Assembly (NCBI GenBank): GCA_029204225.1
Contig: CM055099.1
Span: 66,867,852-66,931,851 of the forward strand
DNA length: 64,000 nucleotides
Source: Diphasiastrum complanatum
Lineage: Eukaryota; Streptophyta; Lycopodiopsida; Lycopodiales; Lycopodiaceae
Direction of reading: 5' to 3'
Shown: piece after piece, positions 34,440 through 47,621 of the stretch
How positions within the stretch are numbered: the stretch's first letter is position 1
How the letters are laid out: every line of letters starts with the position of its first letter
Position numbers and translations under genes: made by a program
The notes under the pieces: generated by a model
Database searches by the model: none
Told to the model about the DNA's origin: nothing
What the model saw: the letters and a program-made list of their open reading frames with translations, nothing else

Positions 34440-35235
34440 TTACCTTTTGCATGCTTGAACTTGACATGAAGAACCATCATTATCCTCATAGCTAGCCAAG
34501 TTTGCAAAAAGATAAACATCTCCTAGAAGCATATTAGATCTTGACCTAGATCTTGCATAAGGAAGCTTGTTAGACTTTGCATAAGATTCACCAATTTTGT
34601 TGATGCTAAAAGAGAACTTCGGAAAGTTGAGACCAATCTCCTTTTCCATTCCATCCTTTTTGTTAGCCATAACAAAAGCATCAAGCTTGAAAAGTCTACC
34701 TTGTCTATTGCCCCTAACAACCAAGATTTCTTCCTTTGTAATAAAACAAGCATCACCACCAAACTTGGCCATGTATCCTTTTTCTATCATTTGACCAACA
34801 CTTAGCAAATTCTTTGAAAGTGAAGGAATGTAAAGAACACCATCAAGTCTTGCTTGCCTATTAGTAGATCTCTTGCAAATCCACCATGCTTGGCAAAGTT
34901 CTTTGAATAGCAAAGATTTGAACAAGGTTAGCATGATCATCAAGTAAGCCATTAAGTATAGCTTGCACAAGTTCTACATCCTTATGCTCTCATCAATGCA
35001 TGCTAGCTCATTATTAAATGCTTTAACTCTCAACACAAAGCATGAGCACTCTCTTCCTTATTTTGCATAGATTGAAATATTTGTCTTCTAAGATTAAGTA
35101 CTCTTGATGTAGGCTTGGATTCATAAAGCTTCCCAATCCTCATTAGAAGAATTGCACTTACCAACTTCCTTAACAAGCTCAACAAATGAACTCAAGAAGA
35201 AATCACAAAGATATGGAACCTCTCAAATCTCTTTC
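34440..35235 (-). pseudogene. Copia gag-protease remnant, internally deleted
   Basis: Minus-strand gag from VGKCNSS through LRVKAFNNELACIDES and AILNGLLDDHANLVQ. It jumps straight to GVLYIPSLSKNLLSVGQM and GGDACFITKEEI, the end of protease. The zinc knuckle and the DSGA active site are missing. The closest relative in the window is the gag-protease of the nested element at 58.2-59.7 kb. Confidence 0.8.
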
Positions 35236-35985
35236 TTGCACAAACCTGTCAAAATTTAGAGTAAAGGACTGAATTTGATCTACAAATGATCACAAAGAGT
35301 GATTGGTAGCTTGGGATCTTGATCTATATCAAGACTAGCTTCCAAATCTAGATTCTACTTGACAATCTTTGTGATTCCAAGCAAGAACAATAAAAAAATG
35401 ATGAACCACGACTTCACACATGTGAAGTACAGCTACTGTACGACGTCCTGATAACAGAGAAATAGTTACTAAACATTTACTTAGCATTCATCCACAAAGA
35501 AAGTGCTTAAGAGAGTGTAAACACCAAGATTGCTTCAAAAACTAATGTTTCTCATAATTAGCTCAATAATGGATCCATCATGGATCAAGTACATAATCAT
35601 CATAATCTCTCTCTAAGCTGCATCCAGCATGTGTGGGATAGCTCATTGTACTCACCCATATCCACTTTGGATAAGATCTATCAAGTTTGCCACATCATCC
35701 ATTGGTGGTTTGTGTTGACCTTCTAGATTCCTACAATCTAGGACCTAACTCCTATAATTTAGGAGATGTCATATTAGACTCAAATGAAAGCAAACCAAAA
35801 TGGATCTGAATATTACAAGTGTCATTTCACACGTGAGGTCCTCACACGTGTGGATCCACGTAGATCTCAAAAGACATCAAAAACCATGTGAAAATTGCTA
35901 AATTCTAACAAAACCTAACAAAATCAACACATAGAATGGAAGATACTCGATCAACACATGATCAACCTACAATCTCATGAACTTT
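35236..35985. other. No gene seen; possible LTR remnant
   Basis: No convincing frame. The palindrome-like TCACACATGTGAAG (about 35,412) and TCACACGTG repeats near 35,827 resemble those at 33.8-34.1 kb, which may indicate the other end of a decayed element. Confidence 0.3.
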
Positions 35986-35989
35986 TGTA

Positions 35990-36259
35990 CTTCCTAAACT
36001 TGAAACACACTCTTGAAAGCCTGGAGACACTGGTCCTTTGAATATTTCGAACTTGGATCCATTGGAGTTTTGGCTGGGCTATAGTCGGCCATTTGATGTT
36101 TGAATAAGAATTACAAATGTGCCATTGTTGAGTGATATAAATCAATCTATGATTATGATCTCTGAAAATTTGTATACCAAGGTAGAAATGAGCCTCCTCT
36201 AAATCTATCATATCGAATTCCTTCAATAACACCCAAAGTATATAGTGGATACTATCCAA
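35990..36259 (-). pseudogene. Copia RT C-terminal fragment
   Basis: Minus-strand LLKEFDMIDLEEAHFYLGIQ followed by RLIYITQQ, the copia sequence just after the YVDD palm motif. It stands alone and is cut on both sides. Confidence 0.75.
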
Positions 36260-38717
36260 TCTGCTTCAGTCATTATTTGGTAACCCTTGACAATTGATTA
36301 GAATTTGTGTCAACGATACAATGTCATGTATTTCTGCAGATAGTCTCGATACCTTCGACAGTGTCTCGACAATGCGAATAAAATTGTAGAGTAGTTCCAC
36401 AGTGACAAAATGATTTCAGGAATGAAATCTAACATAGACAGCTCACCTATCATGCATAAATGTCCTATTGAATGGCCAATATTGGATGCCCTAGACTATT
36501 TTCCCTCATGACCAAACAACTATCTCACATTTAAGTGACATGTAGAGATTCCATTTTAGGGAATTAAGTAACTTCTTATAAAGATATCAGATAAGTGTGC
36601 GCTCCATTTATGCTCAACAAATTGCCTAGTTTTTCACCTAAGCTATATAATAAAGAAAAAGATTAAAAAATGGGAAACTCATTTTTTTGCGATACCAAAT
36701 AGGTGCACCGCATTTGGAACAAATAAATAAATAGCCCATCTCATAGTTGTGCAATATTGTACAAACTACTACTTTAAATGTCAATCGGTTCCTTGTCATA
36801 TTTTAGCTTTCATTGCATGGATACTTTTGTAATAAGCATATGACAATTGTTGCTATACATGAGCATCCTCAAGCTCTTCATGACATCTTGCTTCATTAAA
36901 GCCATCATGACGAATATTAAATTGACATTCTTAGAACAACAATCAATATATATGCACTCTAATTTAAAACTCACTTAGTTGAAAAAATAATTGTCAAAGT
37001 CTCATAAGAGAACAATCTACAAGCTTCTACAACTCAACTAATCATATCCTTTTCATAATATGTACAACTCACAATAGCTCCATCAATACAACATGCTCTT
37101 ATTACTCCTAGCTCATTTGTTATGACTACTCATGTGTCTACAACCAATAATCCAATGCCTTCAATGAGATGCACATTTTCTTGTTGATATAATCTAGAAG
37201 AGATCATTGAAATACATGAAAAGTGCTTTTCCTTCAAGTGGAACACAAGATGTCGTAGACACATGTTCATTGGTATTAATTCTTAGAAAGATTATCATCT
37301 TCTTACATAAAAATAGTCCTTAAGGTGCCTACTCAAGTCTTGGTGTACACCGTTGATATGTGTTGAACTATTCATTTAGTCAATCTCATCAAGGAGTCAA
37401 CAACACCTACCATTCTTAAGAGATTTATCAATATATTACACACAAGTACCAACATGTATTCAAAAAGTTGTGCTCCTTACCTCCATCACAAAACATTAAT
37501 CACCACACTTATATTAATCCATCAACATCACCTATAGTTAGATTGTCACAAATAGTGTTTAGAAACCTATTCTTAGAAAATGCATTCTTTTCTACCTATC
37601 AATATTTTCAACCACCCTCCCCACCATTGTTGAGATTCTTAAATCAACTCTTTAACTTCTATCATGCCATCAATTTTTCCCCAAATGCTTCAAGTGTTCA
37701 TTTGTTGTCTGTGAAGTCAATTTTATGAGATTCCTCCATATTGATCCCTCCAGAATACAATTCATTTCTATTTTGGCCAGTCCCAATTGATGCCCACAAA
37801 TTATGTATGTTTCTTAGGTTGGCTAGACAATCAATGAAGTATATTTTTAAGCTTGTTATACTTGTTCTTCCTCAATTCTTTGCTTTAAAAATCCCCCAAT
37901 TTTTGTTGATCATCAAACTACTAAATACCATGTGATACATTCATAACCTTATTGAGTAATGCTCCAATTTTATTTTTACCCAAATATGAATAATGCTTCA
38001 TTGTTGAGACTAATGCTAGTAATATTGGAGTTGGCACCAAGATTGTGGTATCACAGCATGTGAATCTAGAAACTTCATTCTTATAAAACACACTATACCA
38101 CCCATGAAAAAATAATTATTTGCCATAATTTATGATTTGAAGAAGTCGCAGCACTACTTATATTGATTTTATTTGACATATTTATAGATCACCAATCCCC
38201 CCACTTTGTGAGGGCTCAAAAACATCAACAACATACACAACAAGGGTAGTAAGCTAACTTTAATAAACAAACAATTTGTTATATTTGAGGAAGGCCAAAA
38301 TGTTTATGTAAGGTGATGGTTTTCTCAACTCAAACTTATCAAAGTGCAATATTAGATAGAGAAGTTGGCACCACATTACTGTGGGCCCTTCTAGATTATA
38401 GAATGGTTAGCTCAGCTACTAATTACTTTTAGATCTTGCTCCTATTTTTTTTATAATTTAGAACTATTATCATTCCTCCTTGCTATCCTGTTTCATGTTT
38501 GCATTAGTCAAAATATTCCAAAGTGGCACTAAATTGAACTAGACCTTGCTCCTATTTTTCTCGATAATCTAGAGCTATTCTCATTCCTCACTACCATGTT
38601 TCATGTTTTGCATTGGTCAAATTCCAAAGTGGCACTAGATTAAATTCTACTGAAGTGTGATGGTTGGCCTATTGATGAGGACATATTAAAATCTATTGAT
38701 GTTTATGCTCACATGAT
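36260..38717. other. Intergenic DNA without a gene
   Basis: AT-rich, with only short frames. A roughly 110-bp tandem duplication lies at 38,432-38,650 (CTTGCTCCTATTTTT...CCAAAGTGGCACTA twice). It provides the left flank and target site of the copia element at 38,723. Confidence 0.5.
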
Positions 38718-38722
38718 GTTCT

Positions 38723-38997
38723 AGTTAGAATTAAAGTTAGAATCACTGTGTTACTGTACTGTGGGTCCTATCAGTGGATAAGGATCAGTTGGCCTCGCCA
38801 CGAGGCAAGTCGACGGGACACGCGTCCCGCGAACGGCAACCTGGGTCATGCATGGATTGCCTGACTGAACAACTATATGTACAGTGTAATTCATTTTGAG
38901 AAATACAGTTGCTATGTGAGCTTGCTGAGGAGAGTGATTTTCTGTCTGTGTTACTATGTAGCATGATCTGTGTTCCTGTGCAAAGCAAATTCTAAGT
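38723..38997 (+). repeat. 5' LTR of the integrase-less copia
   Basis: Boundaries are set by the target duplication on the left and the primer site on the right. The ends read AGTTAGAATT and AATTCTAAGT, an inverted pair with one mismatch, rather than TG...CA. It contains a GC-rich block (GGGACACGCGTCCCGCG). Confidence 0.88.
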
Positions 38998-39009
38998 TGG
39001 TATCAGAGC
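38998..39009 (+). promoter_or_regulatory. Primer-binding site, initiator Met tRNA
   Basis: TGGTATCAGAGC directly after the 5' LTR. Confidence 0.95.
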
Positions 39010-40308
39010 CGTACATGGAGTGTACACAGTACAGTGTCTCCGTTGAAGAGAGCTTCGGGAGAACTGTCTTCTGAGAGTTTGGGGTTTTACGGCGGATTAA
39101 AGACGGAAAGAGAAGCACTGGTGCACGGTTTCTAATTTATAGAGGCTTGCTAAGCTCAGCAGAGGGATTATTAGCCTGTGCATAGCATCAGACAGGGAAA
39201 AATTTGGTGAAAAATTGACAATTTTGAAGCCAGCTGAAAATTGAAACCGGACTTGGAGTTACAGTTTTTATACATAACTGGTTTTTCTTCGCTGTCTGTG
39301 CACCGTTTTGGATGCCGTAAGGACAGGAAGGAAGCTAATCGCACTGTCAATCAGCCATGGAGAGATTCTGAGGTTTATGTCAGAGATTTGTCTCCAGACA
39401 GTTAACCTAGCAAATTTGCGGTAAAAAGGTGAAAAAAGCCACTTTGTCAAGTTGAGCTAAAATCACCGTTTCTCCACGGAATTTCCTGAATGAACATTCT
39501 ATAGTCATGGATTCAGTAGGGCGACCCTGCTCTAGGCCTCAGATTGTGCTCAAAACGATCCACAGGAGAGCTTGATCTGACCTTTTTGAGAGAAGGGAGG
39601 CACGGTCGCAGGCAGGGAAGTCGCGGGCAGTTCGCGCATCCAACGTGATGAAGAACTCAGTGTACCTAAGTTCTTAGCGTATGCAGGAGTTCGGTTTGAT
39701 GCCCAGATGTACTTTGAACCTTTAGATGAGGTGTCAAGTGAATCAATGGTCTAGAATCTGTGATGGGAGAGAAATTTGAACCACAAGATTTGGTTCAGCC
39801 ATTGGATGAGCTTTAAACAAGGTCCTGAAGAATTGAAGTGCAATTTGGCCTTCAACTTCATTAAAAATTTGCATACTGAAAATTGAGTTGGGTCCCTTCA
39901 CAAGTGAAGAGTGAAGTTTCTTCAAAGTGAAGAAACAGTTCAAAAGCTAGAAAAGTCCCTATTTTTGGGTCCTTTGCCCGTTTTGACCCAACGAAAGGCT
40001 ATAACCTCTAAACGAAGGGCACCCAGACTGTACCTGCAAGTACGGTACAACAAAACAGAGCGGTTGCAGTGGAGAAAGTGTTCGGAGTACGCTAGAAGTA
40101 GTTTCACCATTCCACTGGGCACGTTGTTGGGAATTGACGACTGAGTGCATTTCAGAAGGCGACGCCGATTTGGCTTTCAAATTGGTGGAAAAACAGCGAG
40201 TGGCCTGGTAAGAAAAAAAGTGCAGGTCATTATTTTCAACTTCTGACATCACTGTTGGCCTCGACATATTGTTCTTAGCCTAAGGCAGAAGTTTTAAGCA
40301 GTTTTGCG
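39010..40308 (+). other. Long untranslated leader of the copia element
   Basis: About 1.3 kb between primer site and gag ATG without a convincing frame. It probably contains packaging and dimerisation signals, but none can be recognised by eye. Confidence 0.6.
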
Positions 40309-41583
40309 ATGGCAAACATGGGAGAGTCCATTTTGAGTGAAAGTAGCAAATTGGACGAGATTTCCAACTATGCAGTGTGGAAATTCAAAATGAAAAACAT
40401 ACTGATGGAGAAAGATGTGTGGGAAGTCGTCACAGTTGATGAGAGAAGGCCGCCAAATGAAGCAGACATCAAAGTGTTCGACAAAAAGTTGAGGAAAGCT
40501 TTGACCTTCATTAACTTGTTAGTGAAGGATCACATCATTACCCACATTTGTGATGCTGTTACACCCAGACATGCATGGGATGTGCTAAAGGAGCAGTTCG
40601 AGACGTCAAATCCGTCAAGAATCATGTTTCTGAAGTCAAAATTGAATAGTGCCCGCATGGAGCAAGGAGAGCACATTCAGACGTACATGACCAGAATCAA
40701 GACAATGAGAGATGAACTGCATTCTATTGGAGAACGCATACGTGATGTGGAGCTGGTGTATAATGCATTATGCGCCATTGCAGAACCCTATCATATGTTT
40801 GTGAGCGGAATAGCATCAAGAGAAAGATTGCCAACCTTTGAGGAGCTCACATGAATCTTGATGCAAGAAGAGCAACGACGAGAAATGGTGAAAGCTAGAC
40901 ATCAAAATACTGATGATCAGGCACTTGCGACACGCCAAAAACAAGGCAAGGGCAAGGGCAAGAAAAAGACTAAACAGCAATTTTCCAAGTCTCAGGAGGA
41001 TGAGGGATCTTCCAGCAAAACTAAGAAGAAAGGCAAGTGCTTCCATTGTGGTAAAAAGGGCCACTGGAAGAGTGAATGTCGCAAATTCTTGGCGGAACAA
41101 GGCAAGCGGAAACCAAAACAAGCAGGTAACCTTGTCGAAGAGGGTGAGACTGAAGACTCTAGCATCCTCATATCTGCATTGTCATCTAATCAAGATGATC
41201 AAGCATGGTATATTGACTCAGGAGCCACAAGACACATGACAGGTAACAAGAACTGGTTCAGTAGTTTGAAGGCATTGGATAATGGAACATCTATTTCACA
41301 AGCAAATGGTGAGGTGTGCATGATCAAGGGGATAGGCACAGTTTCAATCCAACTGCCTGATGGCAAAAGCAGGATGATCAGGGAGGTACTTTACGTACCA
41401 GGTTTGAAGAAAAATCTACTTTCTGTTGGAGTCATTACTGATCAAAAGTTGAAAGTAGAATTCGCCCATGATCGTTGCTTTGTGAAGGATGCGAACCAAA
41501 AGTTCAAAGTTATTGCGAATGGAGTAAGAGAGCCCAATACAAAATTGTACAGGTTGAATGCCACAATCAAGGGGCAACGGTAG
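40309..41583 (+). pseudogene. Copia gag-protease, one in-frame stop
   Basis: Starts MANMGESILSESSKLDEI with the UBN2-type gag core (YAVWKFKMKNILMEKDVW, HAWDVLKEQFETSN, MEQGEHIQTYMTRI). One TGA at 40,852-40,854 interrupts FEELT-ILMQEEQRR and probably replaces a Gly codon. Downstream are a basic KGKGKKKTK region, the zinc knuckle CFHCGKKGHWKSEC, the protease site AWYIDSGATRHMTG and the LYVPGLKKNLLSVG block. The frame stops at 41,583, just after LYRLNATIKG, where the integrase should begin. Confidence 0.9.
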
Positions 41584-43384
41584 GGACAAACCTTTTGGTG
41601 CAAGAAGGATTGAAATTGCAGGTGACAAACGCAAGGAGAAGGATGTACCGTGGGATACATTTTCACCAGAAAGCCGATCACCTGACAGAAAGCTCCCTAA
41701 GTGGTTTGAGAGATTGATGGAGAGCCGCGATATAGATGACTTTCCAGGATCATCTAACCAAGGAGAACTACGAAGATCAACAAGAGAGAAGATACTACCT
41801 GAAAAGTATGAAGCAAATTATGCTCTGTTATCCAGCATTATTCAAAGCAAAGAACCTTCGACTTATGGTGAAGCGAAGGATGATGACATTTGGATCGAGG
41901 CCATGGGAGAGGAGATGGAGTCAATTGCTAAGCATAGCACATGGGACTTAGTAGAACCACCAGTTGGCAAGAAACCCATTGGTTGCAAATGGGTATATAG
42001 AACTAAGTACCATGCAGATGGAAGCATAGCAAAGCACAAAGCAAGATTGGTAATCAAAGGGTACGCACAAAATAAAGGCATTGACTATGAGGAGACCTTT
42101 GCGCCGGTGTGTAAGTGGAATACTCTACATCTACTTATTTCTTTAGCTTCACATTTTGGTTGGCCTTTGCATCAAATGGATGTGAAATCTGCTTTTCTAA
42201 ATGGTGAGATAGAAGAAGAAGTGTTCATGAATCAAGCTGAAGGCTTTGTAACGAAAGGACAGGAAAATAAAGTATGTCGCTTGAAGAAAGCGCTTTATGG
42301 TCTTAAACAAGCACCTCGTGCGTGGTATAGCAGGATTGATGCCTACTTTCGTTCAAAGGGGATGGTGAGAACACATTCTGATCCAAATCTATATGTCTTA
42401 TGCTTTGATGGTATGGTTGCTTTGATTGCTCTTTATGTTGATGACTTGATTATTACGGGAAATAATCAAGAGATGATAGACATAATCAAGAAAGACCTCA
42501 TGGAACAATTTGAGATGACGGATCTCAGCCTGATGCATTACTGCCTTGGAGTAGAAGTGTGGTAAAAAGGACATGAAGTGAGTTTAACACAAGTGAAATA
42601 TGTCAAAGAGTTACTACACAGGTTTAGGTTGCAGGATTGCAAACCAGTAAACACTCCTATTGAACCAGGTAAAAAGCTTTCTAAGCTTGATGAATCACAG
42701 TCATTTGATGCTACGCTATATAGACAGTTAGTAGGGAGCTTGATTTACCTTACCACAACTAGACCAGATATATGCTATGTTGTTGGCATTGTAAGTCAGT
42801 TTATGGTAGCACCTACGGAAACACATTGGAAAGCAGCTAAACGCATTTTGTGTTATGTGAAAGGCACATCAGAGTATGGCTTGATTTACAGGAAGCATGA
42901 TGGTTTATCTGAGTTGTGTGGCTATGTGGATGTGGACTGGGGAGGTGACTATGATGATCGTAGATCCACCACAGGATATATATTTCAGTTTTGTGGTAAT
43001 TGCTTTTCCTGGTCTAGTAAGAAGCAAAGTACAATTGCTCTTTCCACCACAGAAGCTGAGTATAAGGCAATGTGTAGTGCTGCACAAGAAGCTATATGGT
43101 TGAGACAAATCTTGGAAGAGATTGGCATGAAGCAGAAAAATCCCACAACTTTACATAGCGACAGTCAGAGTGGCATTCAGCTAGCAAAGAATCCAGTGTT
43201 CCATGCGAGAACTAAACACATTGAGATTCAATATCACTTCATACGTGAAAGGCTGCTAAGTCGTGAAATTCATGTTGTTCATTGTAGCACAGAAGAACAA
43301 CTAGCTGATATTTTCACTAAGCCACTTAGTGGAGAAAAGTCTGATAAGTTTAGATCAAAACTTTCTGTATTTAAAGTTTGTTGA
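41558..43384 (+). pseudogene. Copia RT-RNase H, one in-frame stop
   Basis: A different frame from gag. It begins in the integrase-RT linker (KLPKWFERLMESRDI, RRSTREKILPEKY). RT has WVYRTKYHADGSIAKHKARL, HQMDVKSAFLNGE, LYGLKQAPRAWY and the intact catalytic motif LYVDDLIITG. A TAA at 42,563-42,565 breaks GVEVW-KGHEVSLTQ. RNase H keeps YVDVDWGGD, STTEAEYKA, LHSDSQSG and ADIFTKPL. Apart from the stop and the missing integrase this is well preserved. Confidence 0.92.
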
Positions 43385-43437
43385 CTTTAAAGCTATGTAT
43401 ATGACTGTATAAAAAGTGACTCTACTTTAAGGGAGAG

Positions 43438-43713
43438 AGTTAGAATTAAAGTTAGAATCACTGTGTTACTGTATTGTGGGTCCTATCAGTGGATAAGGAT
43501 CAGTTGGCCTCGCCACGAGGCAAGTCGACGGGACACGCGTCCCGCGAACGGCAACCTGGGTCATGCATGGGTTGCCTGAGTGAACAACTATATGTACAGT
43601 GTAATTTCATTTTGAGAAATACAGTTGCTATGTGAGCTTGCTGAGGAGAGTGATTTTTTGTCTGTGTTACTCTGTAGCATGATCTGTGTTCCTGTGCAAA
43701 GCAAATTCTAAGT
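43438..43713 (+). repeat. 3' LTR of the integrase-less copia
   Basis: Nearly identical to the 5' LTR: differences seen are C/T, A/G, C/G, C/T and A/C substitutions and one extra T. It follows the purine tract AAGGGAGAG. Confidence 0.92.
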
Positions 43714-44004
43714 GTTCTTATATAGTTTTAGGCCATGACTCTTTCAACCACTATGAACTCTTGGAATGTTTTTAGTTCATTTTTCTTTTGGATATTTTTT
43801 TTTTCCACATTGATGTTTTGAAGTAGGAGAGAGTTATATGCAACTCAATTTGACCTTTGGACACATATCACCTATTGGGACCTTAAAGCATATCTTTGTT
43901 ACTACGTATAGTCATTAGGACTTTAAAGGTAGCTCGAGCCACTCTTTATCAGGCTATTATTTTCGTTAATCAAGAACTAGAAGGTTACTTTAGGATTTCC
44001 ATCT

Positions 44005-44184
<180 letters not shown>

Positions 44185-44760
44185 CACTATTGAGACTTTA
44201 GCTTATGATATGATTCAACATCTTAGCTCATTGGTGGTGACTGTATCACAATTCTTGAAGGAGTATGCTGATTTATGACTTGTATTTAATGTTTATATGT
44301 AGTAATCTAGTTGGACATTACTTTCTAGTTGATCTTTTAATGTCTTTTGAACTAATGAATTGCCATATATTTGAATCTTGCTTATAAATGATTAACAGAA
44401 ATGATTGTTTGGCCAAGTTGAATTCCAAGGCAAATGTGAAAAATGATCAAACATCCACTTGAGGCCAAAGTAAACTACATTTAAATAGTTTGACCAAGAG
44501 TCAAAGCATAAGATCGGATGTGTGAAAATTTTGTAGAGGGAGCCAAATTTGTCCAAATTAGGCATTGTTATATTGTTTTATCTACATATTACATGAAACT
44601 ATGTGGTAATTGTTAATAGTTAATCTAGACCATTGATTTGATGGATGTTGGAGATGTAGGATCTAACCCTACTTCTAGAACTTTCCTTCTACTGCCTATT
44701 AAGCTTATATATAGGCTAAACATCAATCATTATGTATCTCTCACTTTTAGTATTATACTA

Positions 44761-44913
<153 letters not shown>

Positions 44914-45715
44914 ACCAAGCTTTAGTACATGAAATATGTGTATCTCTTATCATCGATGTGATCTTTATCATGTACTAAAATCAGGTTTTCAATCTTGCAT
45001 GGGCCAATTATGTATTTGGAAGACAAGATCATGATGTATAGTAAATTGTTGCTCATGAGAAGTTGGAATTTGTGGTGTTAGATACAATGGATATGACTAT
45101 GGAGAAGTAGGGATATTGTTCTGGAAAAAGTGAGCGTTGGCAAGCATCAACATTGTGAAGCATATGTAGACAATTGTCATTGCCTATCCAATGCAAAAGC
45201 GGACTTACTTTCACATGTAAAAGAAGAGCTCAATTTGAAGCCTTGGTACCATGACAAATCCAATGAAATCTACAAAGCAAAAGGTAAAAAGGAAAGAGCA
45301 TATCATACTAGCAATGGGAGACAATAATTTAAACTTTGATGTCCCTTGATTGTGCCAGGTGATAAAGGTCACATAATTTATATGAAGCTTTGAAAAAAAA
45401 TCTTTTAAAATTATATGGTATATAGCATCTTTGTCCTCACATATTGTAAATCCAAAGTGCTGGAAAAGGAAATTCAGTTTGCAATTTGAGTACTAATACT
45501 ATTATAAGTTTATGTAATACATAAGATTTTCGAAAAAGATAATCCAATAGTGGTAGATGAATATATATGAGTCTAAGGAATGGTATTCAATTGATGAAAT
45601 AATGGTTTATTATAAGATTATCATAGTACATTCATTATCATGATAAAGAGTTGGGCCTATTTGCTAAATAATATATTCATGAAGAAGAAGAATTTTGAGA
45701 ATTGCTCTCTTTGTG

Positions 45716-45965
45716 TGAGTATCTCATTCCACCAAAATTAAAGGAAAGTTGAAATCCTATAAGAAGGTGATCTATCCAAGATTCAATTGAAGGAACAACA
45801 ATGAATCCCTCTTCTATAGCTCGTCACCTACATATGACATGTGAGTATTTCATTCCACCAAAACTAAAGAAAAGGTGAAATCCTAGAAGAATCTGATCTA
45901 TCCAAGATTCAATCGAAGGAACAACAATCGATCCCTCTTCTATATCTCTTCACCTACATATGAAG
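45716..45965. repeat. About 125-bp tandem duplication
   Basis: GAGTATCTCATTCCACCAAA...CACCTACATATGA appears twice head to tail with about ten differences. Confidence 0.85.
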
Positions 45966-46146
45966 GGAGATGCCACTATAGTATTATAGTAACTATGTCG
46001 ACACGAAAGAACTTCTAACCAAGCACAATCTCTCTCTTGCTATGATATTGAAACATCTTATAGTAATGTAGTATGTATATGGATTATAAGAATACAATCT
46101 CTTTCTTGCTATAATCTTGAAACATGTGCATCCATAAAAGAATTTG

Positions 46147-46149
<3 letters not shown>

Positions 46150-46234
<85 letters not shown>
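46150..46234. repeat. (TG)n(AG)n microsatellite
   Basis: About 17 TG units followed by about 24 AG units. Confidence 0.95.
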
Positions 46235-46238
<4 letters not shown>

Positions 46239-46540
46239 ATTTTTGCGCTCTTAAGTTTTGTTTTCATCTAAATTATTTAGGTAACTGTTATATGGATGTT
46301 TGGCAGCAAGATAATTATAAAATCAAAAAAGAATAAAATCTTCCATAGTTAGCTTGAACGGAGTCCTTGATTCCTTGCTTCCTGGCCATCTGTCTTCCTT
46401 ATGTTCAACTCATCGATATCTCCCAGACTTTTTCATCATTATCTCCCTGATCAAATTAATCCATTCGGTGGGTGAGAACGTCAAATCTATAAAGCATTCC
46501 TCTCCCAAGCCTGACAGATCAAAGCCAGCTTTCTATTGCC

Positions 46541-46840
46541 GTGACATCTCTTGCCTCTAGTCATGGGTTCAAGCTTTATCTCCACAGAATTATTTTCCTC
46601 TCTATTGCCATAGCCATGATCGCTCCTTCAGTGACTGTTGCTGAATCTATAAACCGTTCACATCAAAAGCCTTTCTTCAATCGTTCATGCTTAGTAGATA
46701 TTTTGACATTCCCAAATTCCAATACGAAGCGTTTTCACTACATTGGTACACTTAACCTTGTTGGATTGTTATTAGGATATCTGCTTGTGTCAGGTTATGC
46801 GTTGGTGTTTAGAAAGGAAATGTGCATTTCCATGCCATAG
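46541..46840 (+). CDS. Short open frame with signal-peptide-like start
   Basis: A 99-codon frame with a hydrophobic N-terminal segment (IIFLSIAIAMIAPSVTV) followed by SINRSHQKPF and a second hydrophobic patch (LVGLLLGYLLVSG). The second half is repeated in copy 2 (51.58-51.66 kb) but in a different protein context. It could be a remnant of a small secreted protein or chance. Function unknown. Confidence 0.25.
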   Translation: MTSLASSHGFKLYLHRIIFLSIAIAMIAPSVTVAESINRSHQKPFFNRSCLVDILTFPNSNTKRFHYIGTLNLVGLLLGYLLVSGYALVFRKEMCISMP

Positions 46841-47366
46841 GATGCCATTCCGATGGAGTGGAAATTCTTCCAGTTCCATGCTAGTTAAAGGTTTAATATT
46901 TCGGAATTCTTGGCCCTGCCCTCAGGCCAGCCAGGGCTTTCCACTATACGTTATGAGAGATGGGTGGACATGTATAGTTCTACTCGCACGTATCTACACT
47001 CCTTCGAACAGATGTTGACGCTGGTAGTAGCGTAAGAATCCCAAATCCTTGAAGAAATCTCTTTGGTGAGGACCGTTTGGCCCTACCCATGTCCACGTTC
47101 TGATCGTAGTTACGTCGTCGTCCTCTGAGCTGGCTACCATGATCTTCATGACAAGCTACTTCTCAACCGAATCTGTTCTTCCGATGATGGCAGACTACTA
47201 TTTAAGGAGCTTTTCTTCAGTCAAGTCTGCACTCTGCAGCAGGTTCTATTAAGCTACAGTACTTGAGCGCTGACTGGGCTCTGAAAGAGGCTCAAACCAG
47301 TAAGAAACCACTGATTTGCTATCTGCAGCTTCTGATCGTCAATTGGTGTAGTACCTGCTGGGCCAG

Positions 47367-47621
47367 CTAAAAAGGCTTTTCTTGACATAGAGCACTGGTA
47401 GATGCCGGTTTTGACTTTTGCATGTTGTTCACGTCTCTCCCAGCTTGAGTGCTGCCACCTGATGCAGGGATATATCCATTTAGCTTGTATGAGGGATTGA
47501 CGGACTGCATTTTACTATAACTTAGAGGACTAATCCAAATAACTCTTGCAACGTATTCTTCTGCACACGATTTCGTGTTGTGCTGCAGCCACTGCTTGGT
47601 ACTTGAGCTTCTGCAGACCAT
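47367..47621 (-). CDS. Unidentified minus-strand frame, gene-like composition
   Basis: An 84-codon frame with balanced composition (VARVIWISPLSYSKMQS, NPSYKLNGYIPASGGSTQ) ending in a stop. The matching part of copy 2 lacks about 80 bp, including most of the serine/glycine stretch. It may be an exon of a duplicated host gene. No family recognised. Confidence 0.25.
   Translation of the reverse strand: MVCRSSSTKQWLQHNTKSCAEEYVARVIWISPLSYSKMQSVNPSYKLNGYIPASGGSTQAGRDVNNMQKSKPASTSALCQEKPF

Larger units (their letters stand above)
38723..43713 (+). mobile_element. Nearly complete Ty1/copia element lacking integrase
   Basis: 275- and 276-bp LTRs, primer site immediately after the 5' LTR, polypurine tract AAGGGAGAG (43,429-43,437) and 5-bp target duplication GTTCT (38,718-38,722; 43,714-43,718). 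About 4.99 kb. By eye the LTRs differ at about five bases plus one indel, so the insertion is fairly young. Coding: gag-protease (one stop), then RT-RNase H in another frame (one stop); the whole integrase is absent. It could be moved only with integrase from a related element. Confidence 0.93.
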
